A stretch of 64,000 nt of DNA, from positions 1 to 64,000 of the forward strand of contig WXFH01000056.1 of assembly GCA_009881125.1 (NCBI GenBank). The letters are read 5' to 3'. Every line of letters begins with the position of its first letter. The first letter of the stretch is position 1. Made by a program: the position numbers and the translations under genes. This document shows, piece after piece, positions 29,685 through 37,847 of this stretch. The notes beneath the pieces were generated by a model. That model made no database searches and was not told the origin of the DNA. It saw only the letters and a list, made by a program, of their open reading frames with translations. This stretch comes from Acidaminobacter sp. GTDB taxonomy: Bacteria; Bacillota_A; Clostridia; Peptostreptococcales; Acidaminobacteraceae.

Positions 29685-30517
29685 TCAAAGTGTTCCTCAT
29701 GACGACGACCATTGCCTTGACATGCTGGGATCTAATAACGGCCTATGCGCTGGCTGAATGGGGCTTAAAAAAACAATGGTACAAGAAGGTGGCAATATTT
29801 GGCTCTGTTTCAGAGAAACAGGGCCATGTCAGAAGCTCGGAAAATCCGCTCAGGCGCTGGATGATAAAAAATATGAGCCTCTATCAACAAGCGGGCTATT
29901 CTGCGGAAGAGGCAAAAAAACTGGTTTATGGTTATGGAATAATCAACGTAGTGCTGCCGGCCTCTGCAGCAGTCATTAATCCAGCAAGAGCTTTGCCGGT
30001 ATGGATCTTGGTTGAACTGATCAGAAGGGGTCGGCTTAAGCAGTATAAAAGAGACTTTGAAGCCAGGTTCAATATGAACCTGTACAAAATTTACCGTTTT
30101 CTGTGCACTCAGCTGCTTGCGGGCCATTCAGCCGTAGAAATTCTGAGACATGTGCATCTGGCTGCGCCGGATAAGGAGATGAGGAACGCGCTGAATGCTT
30201 TCACAGGCGTGTATTTCAGAACCTTGGATTTTGAACGCGCTTCAAAGGAATTGACCCTGCGTTATCCTGTAAAAGCTTCAGAGACGCTGCTCACCATTCT
30301 CAGACAGGGTATTGAATCCGGAGAATCGGTGGAGCTCATTCAAAGACAGGAGGAGGTGATGATCCAAAGATATTTGGAATCAGTGGCATTAGAACAGGAA
30401 CGGATCCAATTCAATCTGATCCTGTTGATTGCTGCATCAGGAAGTGTTGCTTTTGCAGTGATTGCAATCCCGTTGGTGCTTCAGATGATGGAAGCGCTGG
30501 AGTCATTATTTATTTAG
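29681..30517 (+). CDS. TadC-like pilus platform protein
   Basis: Second T2SS-F-type membrane protein, 278 residues, with hydrophobic segments at the N-terminus, near 90-110 and at the C-terminus (FNLILLIAASGSVAFAVIAI). The central helical region includes LLTILRQGIESGESVELIQRQEE, typical of the family. TadB and TadC together form the inner-membrane platform. It overlaps tadB by four bases (ATGA). Confidence 0.75.
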   Translation: MIKVFLMTTTIALTCWDLITAYALAEWGLKKQWYKKVAIFGSVSEKQGHVRSSENPLRRWMIKNMSLYQQAGYSAEEAKKLVYGYGIINVVLPASAAVINPARALPVWILVELIRRGRLKQYKRDFEARFNMNLYKIYRFLCTQLLAGHSAVEILRHVHLAAPDKEMRNALNAFTGVYFRTLDFERASKELTLRYPVKASETLLTILRQGIESGESVELIQRQEEVMIQRYLESVALEQERIQFNLILLIAASGSVAFAVIAIPLVLQMMEALESLFI

Positions 30518-30567
30518 ACAGGAGAAAAAGACAACAAGTGTGACAACCATTAAAAGGAGGCATTCAT

Positions 30568-30810
30568 TTGAACGTAGAAATCATCAAAGCATTATTAGGT
30601 CTAAAAGCGTTTATAGGCGAGAATCTCAACAACGACAAGGGTCAGTTCGCAGTGGATATGGTAATTGGGATTGTAGTTTCAATTGTGCTGGCTGCAGTCA
30701 TAGTTATGCCGAGCATGGAAACTCTGGTGGAGGATATGGTGGGTGCTTTATCTGGATGGTGGAATACCATTGAGTCAACCGTATTCAAAACGTCGATGCC
30801 AGTAACCTAA
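30568..30810 (+). CDS. Candidate Flp-type pilin
   Basis: An 80-residue protein with a cytoplasmic leader, a prepilin-like cut after G25 (DKG|QFAVD) and one hydrophobic helix (MVIGIVVSIVLAAVIVM). Flp pilins have Glu-Tyr at +5/+6; here these are Asp and Met. Size, position after tadC and the strong SD (AAAAGGAGG) fit the major pilin. Start TTG 30568. No prepilin peptidase is in the window. Confidence 0.6.
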   Translation: MNVEIIKALLGLKAFIGENLNNDKGQFAVDMVIGIVVSIVLAAVIVMPSMETLVEDMVGALSGWWNTIESTVFKTSMPVT

Positions 30811-31197
30811 ATGCGTGAGGGTGGTCTAATTTTGGTTGGGTTTTGCCTGGTGTTTGTGCTTGGAACAGGCATGGCACTGTTTGAAATGCTGATGCCTGTG
30901 GTGACAAAAGCCAAGCTGGACACGATCTGCGCGTCTTTCAGCGAACAGATGGCGCTCAGCCAAACCTTTGAAGCGTCAGATGAGGCGGATTTGGTGCAGC
31001 TGTTGAACGATGCGGGATTAATTATGGCAGAAGTCAATGCGGAACCTATGGCAACATTAAAACGAGGGGATCGGGCGCGTTTTCTGGTCACCGGTGAAAT
31101 CAAGGGGAGGTTGCTGAGCACCTGGATGGCATTTAGTGACCGGCGCTATGCGTACCGTTTCGAGAGATTTGTCGTATGCAGAAAAATTTTAAACTGA
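30811..31197 (+). CDS. Tad-associated pseudopilin-like protein
   Basis: A 128-residue protein starting directly after the preceding stop. A short REGG leader precedes one hydrophobic helix (LILVGFCLVFVLGTGMALF), then a soluble domain. No acidic residue occupies +5. It resembles TadE-like or DUF4320-type minor pilins by layout only; I do not recognise the family. It overlaps the next gene by 22 bases. Confidence 0.5.
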   Translation: MREGGLILVGFCLVFVLGTGMALFEMLMPVVTKAKLDTICASFSEQMALSQTFEASDEADLVQLLNDAGLIMAEVNAEPMATLKRGDRARFLVTGEIKGRLLSTWMAFSDRRYAYRFERFVVCRKILN

Positions 31198-31655
31198 ACC
31201 GTGGGGGCTTCATAGGGCTGGAGGTTTTGTCGTTGTCCATGCTGATAGTTCTCATCCTGATTCTCGTTTTTGTTGCTGCTTTTGAATTTTACTTGTTTTA
31301 CATACGCTTCAGTCAGTCTGAAAGTGCGCTGAAAAGTGCTTCTGAGAGGGTTCAAACAGAGCTCGACAATAACTATGCGTCCGGGGCTGTAGCGGCCTTT
31401 GGCGCAGACTTGGAGAGCGTTATGGCAGAAGAAGTTGCTGCCCAGTTTGACAGTGCGGTGGAAATTCAGGCTCTTTCATGGCACCCTTCCGGTCTGTGTC
31501 CTTCTGGAACAATGCGCGACGACCCCATCCTCCATTTGGTCGTCGCGTTTCCTCATCAACCCTCGTTTTTGATGGAACAGTTGGCGAAAGAAATGGGGTT
31601 TTCAGCAACGGATATCAAGATTCATCTGGACCGCGAAATAGAAATAGATCGGTGA
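31176..31655 (+). CDS. TadE-like minor pilin
   Basis: A 159-residue protein with a prepilin-like motif RGG|FIGLE, Glu at +5 after G11, and one long hydrophobic helix. TadE/TadF pseudopilins have this architecture and act in Flp pilus assembly. Family assignment is by motif and context, not by full-length similarity. It overlaps the preceding gene by 22 bases, suggesting tight coupling. Confidence 0.6.
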   Translation: MQKNFKLNRGGFIGLEVLSLSMLIVLILILVFVAAFEFYLFYIRFSQSESALKSASERVQTELDNNYASGAVAAFGADLESVMAEEVAAQFDSAVEIQALSWHPSGLCPSGTMRDDPILHLVVAFPHQPSFLMEQLAKEMGFSATDIKIHLDREIEIDR

Positions 31656-31669
31656 AGGAGGGCGAGGAT

Positions 31670-32272
31670 TTGAAAAAAAGGCTGATTATATGGACTTTTG
31701 GGCTCATGATTGTGACTATGGCACTTCAAATAAGTTTGATGAGAGCAGCCACGGCTTCTGAGAAATTTCACGAGGTTCTGATCGCCAAAGCAGAAGTGTA
31801 TCCCAACGAAGTTTTGACTGCAGACTCATTTTCATTAGTCAAAATAGCGGAATCATCTATGGAGCCATGGATGATCAAGGCATCGGAATTAGTGCTGCCC
31901 GCTTGGTCCTCTCGGCTGATCAGGCAGGGGGAACTATTGACGCGGGAAGGAATCAGCCTTGAGCCTGTTCAGGATTATGCGGAGGTTGCTCTGAAAATGG
32001 AGCCTCAGGATGCGGTGGCATATCATCTTTTTATTGGGGAAGAAATCGACTTGTTAGGCATTCGGGGAGAAGAAAGCGTGATTCATTTCAATACTATGAG
32101 GATCAGCGGCATTCTTGGCCAGGATTTAAAACCTTCAGACATGACAATGACGCAGCCTGTCTTTCTGATTCTACGTGGCGAAAAGAAGGAGATTCTGGAA
32201 CTATGTCGAATTAAATCCACACATACATTTCAGATCATTAAAAAGAAGCCGCCGGGACAGAAAGAGGGTTGA
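31670..32272 (+). CDS. SAF-domain protein, CpaB/RcpC-like
   Basis: A 200-residue membrane-anchored protein. One N-terminal hydrophobic helix (LIIWTFGLMIVTMALQI) is followed by a SAF-type domain (VLIAKAEVYPNEVLTADSF to SRLIRQGELLTREGI). CpaB/RcpC proteins of Tad systems share this domain and build the secretion channel in Gram-negatives; in a Gram-positive the role must differ, perhaps cell-wall passage. TTG 31670 has GGAGGGCGAGGA upstream; an in-frame extension to 31478 would lie inside the TadE-like gene. Confidence 0.65.
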   Translation: MKKRLIIWTFGLMIVTMALQISLMRAATASEKFHEVLIAKAEVYPNEVLTADSFSLVKIAESSMEPWMIKASELVLPAWSSRLIRQGELLTREGISLEPVQDYAEVALKMEPQDAVAYHLFIGEEIDLLGIRGEESVIHFNTMRISGILGQDLKPSDMTMTQPVFLILRGEKKEILELCRIKSTHTFQIIKKKPPGQKEG

Positions 32273-32277
32273 CGAAG

Positions 32278-33858
32278 TTGGAAGGTATGCTTGCAAAAGG
32301 TGACACAGACTGGAGAATGGACAAGACGCCATATTTGATGGAGATTCTTGACAGCATACCGGATTTGGTAGTACGGCTGGATCTTGATTACACTATTGAA
32401 TGGGCTAATAAAGCGGTGCTCAGAATGGACACAGAAGCCATCGGCAAAAAATGCTTTGAGGTCTTTCAGTCTTCTGAATTGGGGTGTCTGAATTGCCCGT
32501 GTGTTAAGGCAGTCAGAGACGGAGCCGCAGCGGAAGGCGTGGTTCCAAAAGAAAATCCGGGTGCTTTGGGAGAGATTTGGACCAAGCATGCCGAGCCTAT
32601 CCGAAATTCAGAAGGGATTATCACCGGAGCCGTTGTCATTGCGAAAGATTGGAAGGGCACGCTTGAGCCGCTGGAGAAGTTTGTTCCGGAGGCCGACCTG
32701 GACATAATAAAGGTGAGACTCAGAGAAGATAAGAATAGATCACTGTTTTATGACATGGTCGAATCGCTTAAAGACATTTTCGAGACGATCAATAACGATA
32801 TTGACCGCCTTAGAGTCATTGAGCTTTACAGGGACGAGCGGGATACTATTGAACGGCTGATGAATCAATCCGACAGGGCTTTTAGAAAAATAAGCAATCT
32901 GCATGAGATTTATGCCATCGAGGAAGGTCAACTGGTCTTTAATATTGAGGCGTTCTCACTTGCGGATTTTGTGGATGACCTCTATCATCGGTTCAGATTT
33001 TTGTCGAAAAAGAGAAATGTGGACTTTACAATTCAAGTGGATGAGAATTTACCTGGCGAGCTGATTGGCGATCCGGTACGACTGGGAAATATTGTTAGAA
33101 ATCTGCTGGAAAATGCATTTGAGCATACGGAACACGGCAATGTGCTGGTCCATTTTGCCAAGGTCAGTATTATCGACGATAAGCTGAAAATGAGAATAAG
33201 CGTGAAGGATACAGGCATTGGATTCTCAGAAGAGAAGCTGGACTGGCTGAAAAAAATGACGGAAAATCCACAGCCGGAAGATATTCTTGCCTCTCTGGGG
33301 GACTCGACGGGCTTGGGTTATGTCACAGCACTGACGCTGCTGTCCAAAATGGGGGGGCGGCTCGAAATTGAAAGCGCTTACGGAAGAGGCTCTGAGGTTA
33401 ACGTCTACATCTATGTTCAATTTAATGGTGCTGACAATGAAGAGCAAACGGACATAGTCCAGGATCGTTCTATCGTGGATGAGCCCCATAAACCTCAACA
33501 AAAAAACCGGATTCTAATCGCTGAAGATGATGTCATGGGCAGGGTATCGCTGAAGCTGCTGCTTCAGGAGGATTATGAGCTGGATTTTGCAAGAACTGGA
33601 AAAGAAACGGTGGAACGCTACATACGACACAAGCCGGACCTGGTGCTCATGGACATCATGATGCCTCACATGAATGGGTTTGAAGCCTTTGATGAAATTG
33701 AAAAAGCAGACCGATTCAGATGTCCCATCGTGGCCATATCTGCAAAGGTTATTGACTCTGAGCGGGATTATCTGACAAGTTACGGATTTGACGAGCATTT
33801 GTCAAAACCTATAGAAGAGTCCGCACTCAGAAAGGCACTGGACAAGTTTTTCAAATGA
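32278..33858 (+). CDS. PAS-HATPase-receiver hybrid without an H-box
   Basis: A hybrid signalling protein of about 526 residues with no membrane segment. Order: PAS domain (about 15-135) with a cysteine cluster C70/C73/C75 in GCLNCPC; a helical segment where HisKA would be but lacking a phosphoaccepting His motif; a HATPase with N box NLLENAFEH, G1 DTGIGF and G2 STGLGY; and a receiver domain (ILIAEDD, phosphoacceptor in LVLMDIMMP, conserved Ser and Lys). It ends the Tad operon, so it may sense redox or metal state and control pilus function. TTG 32278 is chosen for its SD; TTG 32269 is possible. Confidence 0.8.
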   Translation: MEGMLAKGDTDWRMDKTPYLMEILDSIPDLVVRLDLDYTIEWANKAVLRMDTEAIGKKCFEVFQSSELGCLNCPCVKAVRDGAAAEGVVPKENPGALGEIWTKHAEPIRNSEGIITGAVVIAKDWKGTLEPLEKFVPEADLDIIKVRLREDKNRSLFYDMVESLKDIFETINNDIDRLRVIELYRDERDTIERLMNQSDRAFRKISNLHEIYAIEEGQLVFNIEAFSLADFVDDLYHRFRFLSKKRNVDFTIQVDENLPGELIGDPVRLGNIVRNLLENAFEHTEHGNVLVHFAKVSIIDDKLKMRISVKDTGIGFSEEKLDWLKKMTENPQPEDILASLGDSTGLGYVTALTLLSKMGGRLEIESAYGRGSEVNVYIYVQFNGADNEEQTDIVQDRSIVDEPHKPQQKNRILIAEDDVMGRVSLKLLLQEDYELDFARTGKETVERYIRHKPDLVLMDIMMPHMNGFEAFDEIEKADRFRCPIVAISAKVIDSERDYLTSYGFDEHLSKPIEESALRKALDKFFK

Positions 33859-33874
33859 TCACACCGTTTAACAA

Positions 33875-33903
33875 GCGGCAGCATGTTTCGCCGCTCATGT
33901 TTT
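33875..33903 (+). terminator. Weak hairpin after the Tad operon
   Basis: GCGGC/GCCGC stem with a ten-base loop and a short TGTTTT tail 16 bases past the stop. Marginal as a terminator but the only candidate here. Confidence 0.35.
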
Positions 33904-33933
33904 AAGATTACCGGGATACTGACTGGACTCCTG

Positions 33934-33942
33934 TGTTATAAT
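33934..33942 (+). promoter_or_regulatory. Extended -10 promoter for the methyltransferase gene
   Basis: TG-T-TATAAT with TATAAT at 33937-33942; no convincing -35 at 17 bases, which extended -10 promoters can tolerate. The start codon is about 37 bases downstream. Confidence 0.5.
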
Positions 33943-33978
33943 GTTTGAATAAGACATGATAACATGGGAGTTTTTATG

Positions 33979-35142
33979 ATGATAAAAAGATTTAGAGTTC
34001 AGGCAACAGCAGCGTTTGGAATAGAATCTGTCGTAGCGGATGAAGTCAAAGCCCTTGGCTTTGATCAAGTCACGGTGGAAAACGGAAGAGTAGAATATGA
34101 TGCGGATCTGTCAGGCATTGTGCGATCCAACTTGTGGCTGCGCAGCGCTGATCGCGTTTATATCAAACTCGCTGAATTTAAAGCAGATACCTTTGAAGCG
34201 CTTTTTCAGGGGGTCCGACGAATCGACTGGGCGGCATACATTCCGCAGGAAGGGACTTTTCCAGTTAATGCAAAATCCGTCAAGTCGACCTTATTCAGCT
34301 TGTCGGATATACAATCCATTTCTAAAAAAGCAATCGTTGAGAAACTAAAGGAAACTTACGCTACGGAATGGTTCAAGGAAACGGGCCCGAGATACAGTAT
34401 CCTGATCTCCATTCTTAAGGATCAGGTTTTGGTGCTGCTGGATACATCGGGAGATGGTCTGCACAAACGAGGCTATCGCGAGAAGGGAAATGAAGCACCT
34501 CTCAAAGAAACCTTGGCAGCGGCATTAGTTCAAATCAGCAGGTGGAAATCGTTTATTCCCATGATCGATCCACTTTGCGGCAGCGGAACATTGCTGATCG
34601 AAGCGGCTATGATCGGACGAAATCAGGCGCCAGGACTGAACCGACAATTCGACTCAGAGCACTGGAACTGGATGCCGGCTTCCGTTTGGGATTTTGAACG
34701 GAATTCAGCCAGAAACGCAATCGTTGAAGATGCGAGTTTCAAACTGGAAGGTTATGACCTCGATCCAAGGAGTATCCGTATTGCCCGGGAAAATGCTGAA
34801 AAAGCCGGCGTAGCAGACTTCATTCACTTTCAGGTCAGAGATGTTGCAGATCTGAGTTCAAGGGACAAATACGGGTACATTCTCACCAATCCGCCTTATG
34901 GAGAGCGGCTTTCTGACTTAAGAGAAGCAGAAAAGCTCTATGGGGTCATGGGAGACCGTTTTGGCAGGCTGGATACCTGGTCATGGTATGTCATCACAGC
35001 CCACGAAGGCTTTGAAGCGTCCTTTGGAAAAAAAGCCACTAAGAACAGAAAACTTTACAACGGAAGAATCAAATGCTATTTCTATCAGTACTTTGGGCCA
35101 AGGCCACCGAGGAGACCAAAGGAAGAGATTGAAAACGATTAG
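33979..35142 (+). CDS. THUMP-domain class I SAM-dependent RNA methyltransferase (RlmL/YpsC-like)
   Basis: Probable 23S rRNA guanine-N2 methyltransferase. The N-terminal THUMP domain (FRVQATAAFGIESVVADEVK to about residue 160) is followed by a Rossmann methyltransferase with IDPLCGSGTLLIEAAM (SAM binding), GYDLDPRSI and the catalytic NPPYGERL motif. About 388 residues match the YpsC family. GGGAG precedes; ATG 33979 (eight-base spacing) is chosen over ATG 33976 and 33964. Confidence 0.88.
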   Translation: MIKRFRVQATAAFGIESVVADEVKALGFDQVTVENGRVEYDADLSGIVRSNLWLRSADRVYIKLAEFKADTFEALFQGVRRIDWAAYIPQEGTFPVNAKSVKSTLFSLSDIQSISKKAIVEKLKETYATEWFKETGPRYSILISILKDQVLVLLDTSGDGLHKRGYREKGNEAPLKETLAAALVQISRWKSFIPMIDPLCGSGTLLIEAAMIGRNQAPGLNRQFDSEHWNWMPASVWDFERNSARNAIVEDASFKLEGYDLDPRSIRIARENAEKAGVADFIHFQVRDVADLSSRDKYGYILTNPPYGERLSDLREAEKLYGVMGDRFGRLDTWSWYVITAHEGFEASFGKKATKNRKLYNGRIKCYFYQYFGPRPPRRPKEEIEND

Positions 35143-35159
35143 AACTGGGGTGCGTCAGT

Positions 35160-35891
35160 ATGCTGCTGGAAGAAATTGAAGGTCTTGTGAAGGGGCCATT
35201 CCCTGCGGTGATTTCACTTTGCGGCGCAGGCGGAAAGACCAGTGCGCTTTTTGACCTGGCCGCGACTCTGAAACAGCGGGATCAGCATAGCAGGATCGTA
35301 GTTCTGACAACGACCCGAATGATGGTTGAGAAGTCACCCAGAATTGACCATTTTATTTCTGTGGACGCTCTGACGCAGATAGGCAAGTTAAGCCCTGGCA
35401 TTACCATGGTGGCAAGAGGTATGGATGAACAGGGGAAAATCTATGGCTTTGAACCCCGAGACATCGATCTTTGGATAGAGGGTCCGGCTTTTGAACAGAA
35501 CAACAGCTTTGTACTCATCGAAGCAGATGGGGCCAATAAAAAGCCGCTTAAAGCACCCAGGGACGGTGAACCCAGATTTCCCGGGAAAACTCAGGTTGTC
35601 CTGGGTGTGCTTGGGGCTGATGCCTTTGATCTGCCTGCAGTTGAGGCAAGAATCCATCGGCTGGCACTCTTTTTGGAGCTCACCGGAATGAAAGAAGGAG
35701 ACTTGGTAACTGCGGAGGCGCTGGCGGATTTGATCCACTCAGAAAACGGACTTTTTAAGTCCTGTCCCGCGGATGCGTTGAAAATCATATTGGTGAACAA
35801 GGCAGAGCCGCGTCATGAAGCCTTTATAAATCAGCTAAAGTCGCATACGGTTCTGCCGGTCATAGTTGTGGAGCGGGGCAGATGGGCATGA
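35160..35891 (+). CDS. yqeC: YqeC-type selenium-dependent hydroxylase accessory protein
   Basis: P-loop protein of 243 residues, with CGAGGKTS near residue 22, LTTTRM, and the diagnostic IEADGANKKPLKAP segment. YqeC proteins accompany selenium-dependent molybdenum hydroxylases and are thought to help mature their labile selenium site. It overlaps the MocA-like gene by 10 bases. No hydroxylase gene lies in the window, so its client is elsewhere. Confidence 0.85.
   Translation: MLLEEIEGLVKGPFPAVISLCGAGGKTSALFDLAATLKQRDQHSRIVVLTTTRMMVEKSPRIDHFISVDALTQIGKLSPGITMVARGMDEQGKIYGFEPRDIDLWIEGPAFEQNNSFVLIEADGANKKPLKAPRDGEPRFPGKTQVVLGVLGADAFDLPAVEARIHRLALFLELTGMKEGDLVTAEALADLIHSENGLFKSCPADALKIILVNKAEPRHEAFINQLKSHTVLPVIVVERGRWA
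35576..35589. promoter_or_regulatory. Noc-binding-site-like sequence, 13 of 14 bases
   Basis: ATTTCCCGGGAAAA within the yqeC coding region differs by its last base from the Noc-binding sequence. Together with the perfect site at 23691 and the one at 3430 this supports Noc-site dispersal. Confidence 0.45.
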
Positions 35892-36559
35892 AGCGGGTAG
35901 TCGAACATTGGGAAGCAGCCGCCAATTCGAATGAAGGCAAGGATGAGCGCGAGTACGGGATTAAGCTGATCGTCATGGCGTCCGGTCTGGCCAGACGATT
36001 TGGCAGCAACAAGCTGACGGCTGACTTTCAGGGCAGACCACTCGCCGGGTGGGTTTTTGAAGCACTTAAGTCAGCAGGCTGCCCACCTTGCAGTGTAACC
36101 GTGGTCTGGCATGATCCGGACATTGCGGTTTTGGCGGAGTTTTATGGATTTAATACCTGCTATAATCCCGGTCCCGAGGAGGGCCAGGCGGCTTCGATCC
36201 GTCTAGGGCTGGCGGCTTCAAAAGAGGCTGATGCCTATATGTTTCTGACGGCTGATCAGCCGCTCTTGAGGGGACAAACCATATCCGGGATGCTGAAGTC
36301 GTTTCCTGCAGGGCAGGGAAAGATCATGTTGGCAGCTCACAGGGGCAATACGGGAAATCCGGTTATCTTTGACAGAAAGTACAAAGCTTCGCTGATGCAG
36401 CTCAAGGGAGACACCGGAGGCAAACTAATCATCCGGCAGTATCCCGAGGCGGTGGTATGGTACGAAATAGCAAATGCAGAGGAATTGATGGATATCGACC
36501 GTGCTGAAGATCTGGCGCATTTATCTAAGATCCTTAATTCCGATTCAGATAGAAGATAA
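35882..36559 (+). CDS. mocA: MocA-like nucleotidyltransferase
   Basis: Member of the MobA/MocA family that attaches CMP (or similar) to molybdopterin. The nucleotide-binding motif LIVMASGLARRFGSNKL lies near residue 28, TADQPLL near 120 and GNTGNPVIF near 157. The alanine-serine-glycine in place of LAAGxSxRMG is a variation. Overlapping yqeC by 10 bases, it probably acts with it in selenium-type Mo-hydroxylase maturation. 225 residues, with an N-terminal extension of about 25 residues of uncertain reality. Confidence 0.8.
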   Translation: MGMKRVVEHWEAAANSNEGKDEREYGIKLIVMASGLARRFGSNKLTADFQGRPLAGWVFEALKSAGCPPCSVTVVWHDPDIAVLAEFYGFNTCYNPGPEEGQAASIRLGLAASKEADAYMFLTADQPLLRGQTISGMLKSFPAGQGKIMLAAHRGNTGNPVIFDRKYKASLMQLKGDTGGKLIIRQYPEAVVWYEIANAEELMDIDRAEDLAHLSKILNSDSDRR

Positions 36560-36570
36560 GGGTGAGCATC

Positions 36571-37734
36571 ATGACAGAAAGCATCCATGAGAAGCTGGAT
36601 CAGATAAAAAAAAGAAGAAGACAGCGGAGAAGACTATCATTGGTCATGCTGCTGTTGTCGTTTACAATTGTTTTTGGCGCCGGTTATGTCATATCCCTGA
36701 TTCGGGAAGCCAGCGGGCTGGGTCCAATTTCGATCGAAAAAATCAATACGATTAATACGACGGCTGAACCGACTTATAAAAAGCAAAGTTTTTTTTATCC
36801 GGTAGTCTCCGGCATTATAATGACTGGAAATGAGCGGCTCACCTATTTGACAGTCAGAGGTGAAGTTGTTTGGGAAAAAGAGTTTTTTGGCAGTGATATC
36901 CTCGCCCACGAAAGAAATGACAAGTTTTATATTTGCGACAAGGTTACAGGTGACTATTATGTCTTGGATAAAAAGGGGCAGATCCTATCCAAGCTAGAGG
37001 GACTAGGAAAAGTCGAACGATTTTTGGTGGGATCAGATGGCTATACTGCGCTATATTTAAAAAATGATAAGAAAATTGCCTTGATCAATCCACAGGGTGT
37101 GATGTCTGCGACGATCCCTGTGCCTTATGAGGACCTTCTGGATCTCAGGTATTCCGAAGCCATGAAGCTCATTGCCATGTCCGTACTCGTAGTAGAGAAT
37201 GATTACTTTCATACCAATGTTCTGATGTTCGGAACTGACGGCAAGATGAGAGGGGCAAGAAATTTCAACAACGCCGTGCTCTACAGGCTATCTGATGCCG
37301 GAGAGGGATTCATTGGATATTCGGATGATATGATTATTGCCTTTGATGATCAAAACGATGAGCTTTGGAAGAAAATTATTGATCGAGACGTAACACGACT
37401 TGCTTTTGATCCTCTTGGGAATACGCTTCTGAATCTGACGATTCAAAATAAGGCTATTGATGACACCCGGGACGACAATGTGCTCTCCATGTATAATATT
37501 GCCGGGGAAAAGGTCTTCGAGCGGAAAATGGAGGTCGTGGTGGATCTGATGGCCATGGGGCCGGAGCGAATCGCTTTCCTGGGGGATGGCAAACTCCATA
37601 TTTTGAATTTTTCAGGAAAACTGCTGGGAGCCAAGGTTGTGGACGACAGTCTTCTCGCTTTGGAATGGCTGGATGAGACCCACTTAGGTGTCGAGTATGA
37701 AAATCGCTATGAAATTTATTCCTGCAAATATTGA
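36571..37734 (+). CDS. DUF5711-like membrane-anchored beta-propeller-like protein
   Basis: A 387-residue protein: a basic N-terminus (KKRRRQRRR), one membrane helix (LVMLLLSFTIVFGAGYVI) and an extracellular domain of repeated short beta-rich units, such as VWEKEF, YVLDKKGQILSKL and HILNFSGKLL, typical of a propeller. It resembles the DUF5711 family by length and layout; function unknown. It follows the mocA-like gene by 11 bases and precedes cvpA. ATG 36571 has AAGGGTG upstream. Confidence 0.6.
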   Translation: MTESIHEKLDQIKKRRRQRRRLSLVMLLLSFTIVFGAGYVISLIREASGLGPISIEKINTINTTAEPTYKKQSFFYPVVSGIIMTGNERLTYLTVRGEVVWEKEFFGSDILAHERNDKFYICDKVTGDYYVLDKKGQILSKLEGLGKVERFLVGSDGYTALYLKNDKKIALINPQGVMSATIPVPYEDLLDLRYSEAMKLIAMSVLVVENDYFHTNVLMFGTDGKMRGARNFNNAVLYRLSDAGEGFIGYSDDMIIAFDDQNDELWKKIIDRDVTRLAFDPLGNTLLNLTIQNKAIDDTRDDNVLSMYNIAGEKVFERKMEVVVDLMAMGPERIAFLGDGKLHILNFSGKLLGAKVVDDSLLALEWLDETHLGVEYENRYEIYSCKY

Positions 37735-37800
37735 TTAAATAGCCGGGATTTAAGGCTGAACAGCTTGTCTGAAGGTTGAGAGACAGGAAATAATAAGCGT

Positions 37801-37837
37801 GAAAAAACGTGAAAAGGCATGAAAAGGCATGAAAAGG
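37801..37837 (+). repeat. 10-base tandem repeat ahead of the CvpA gene
   Basis: The unit GAAAAGGCAT occurs at 37811-37820 and 37821-37830, with a partial copy at 37831-37837 and a degenerate one at 37801-37810. The last partial copy merges into the SD of the CvpA gene (AAAAGGAGG). Copy number could vary. Confidence 0.85.
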
Positions 37838-37847
37838 AGGCGCTTGG

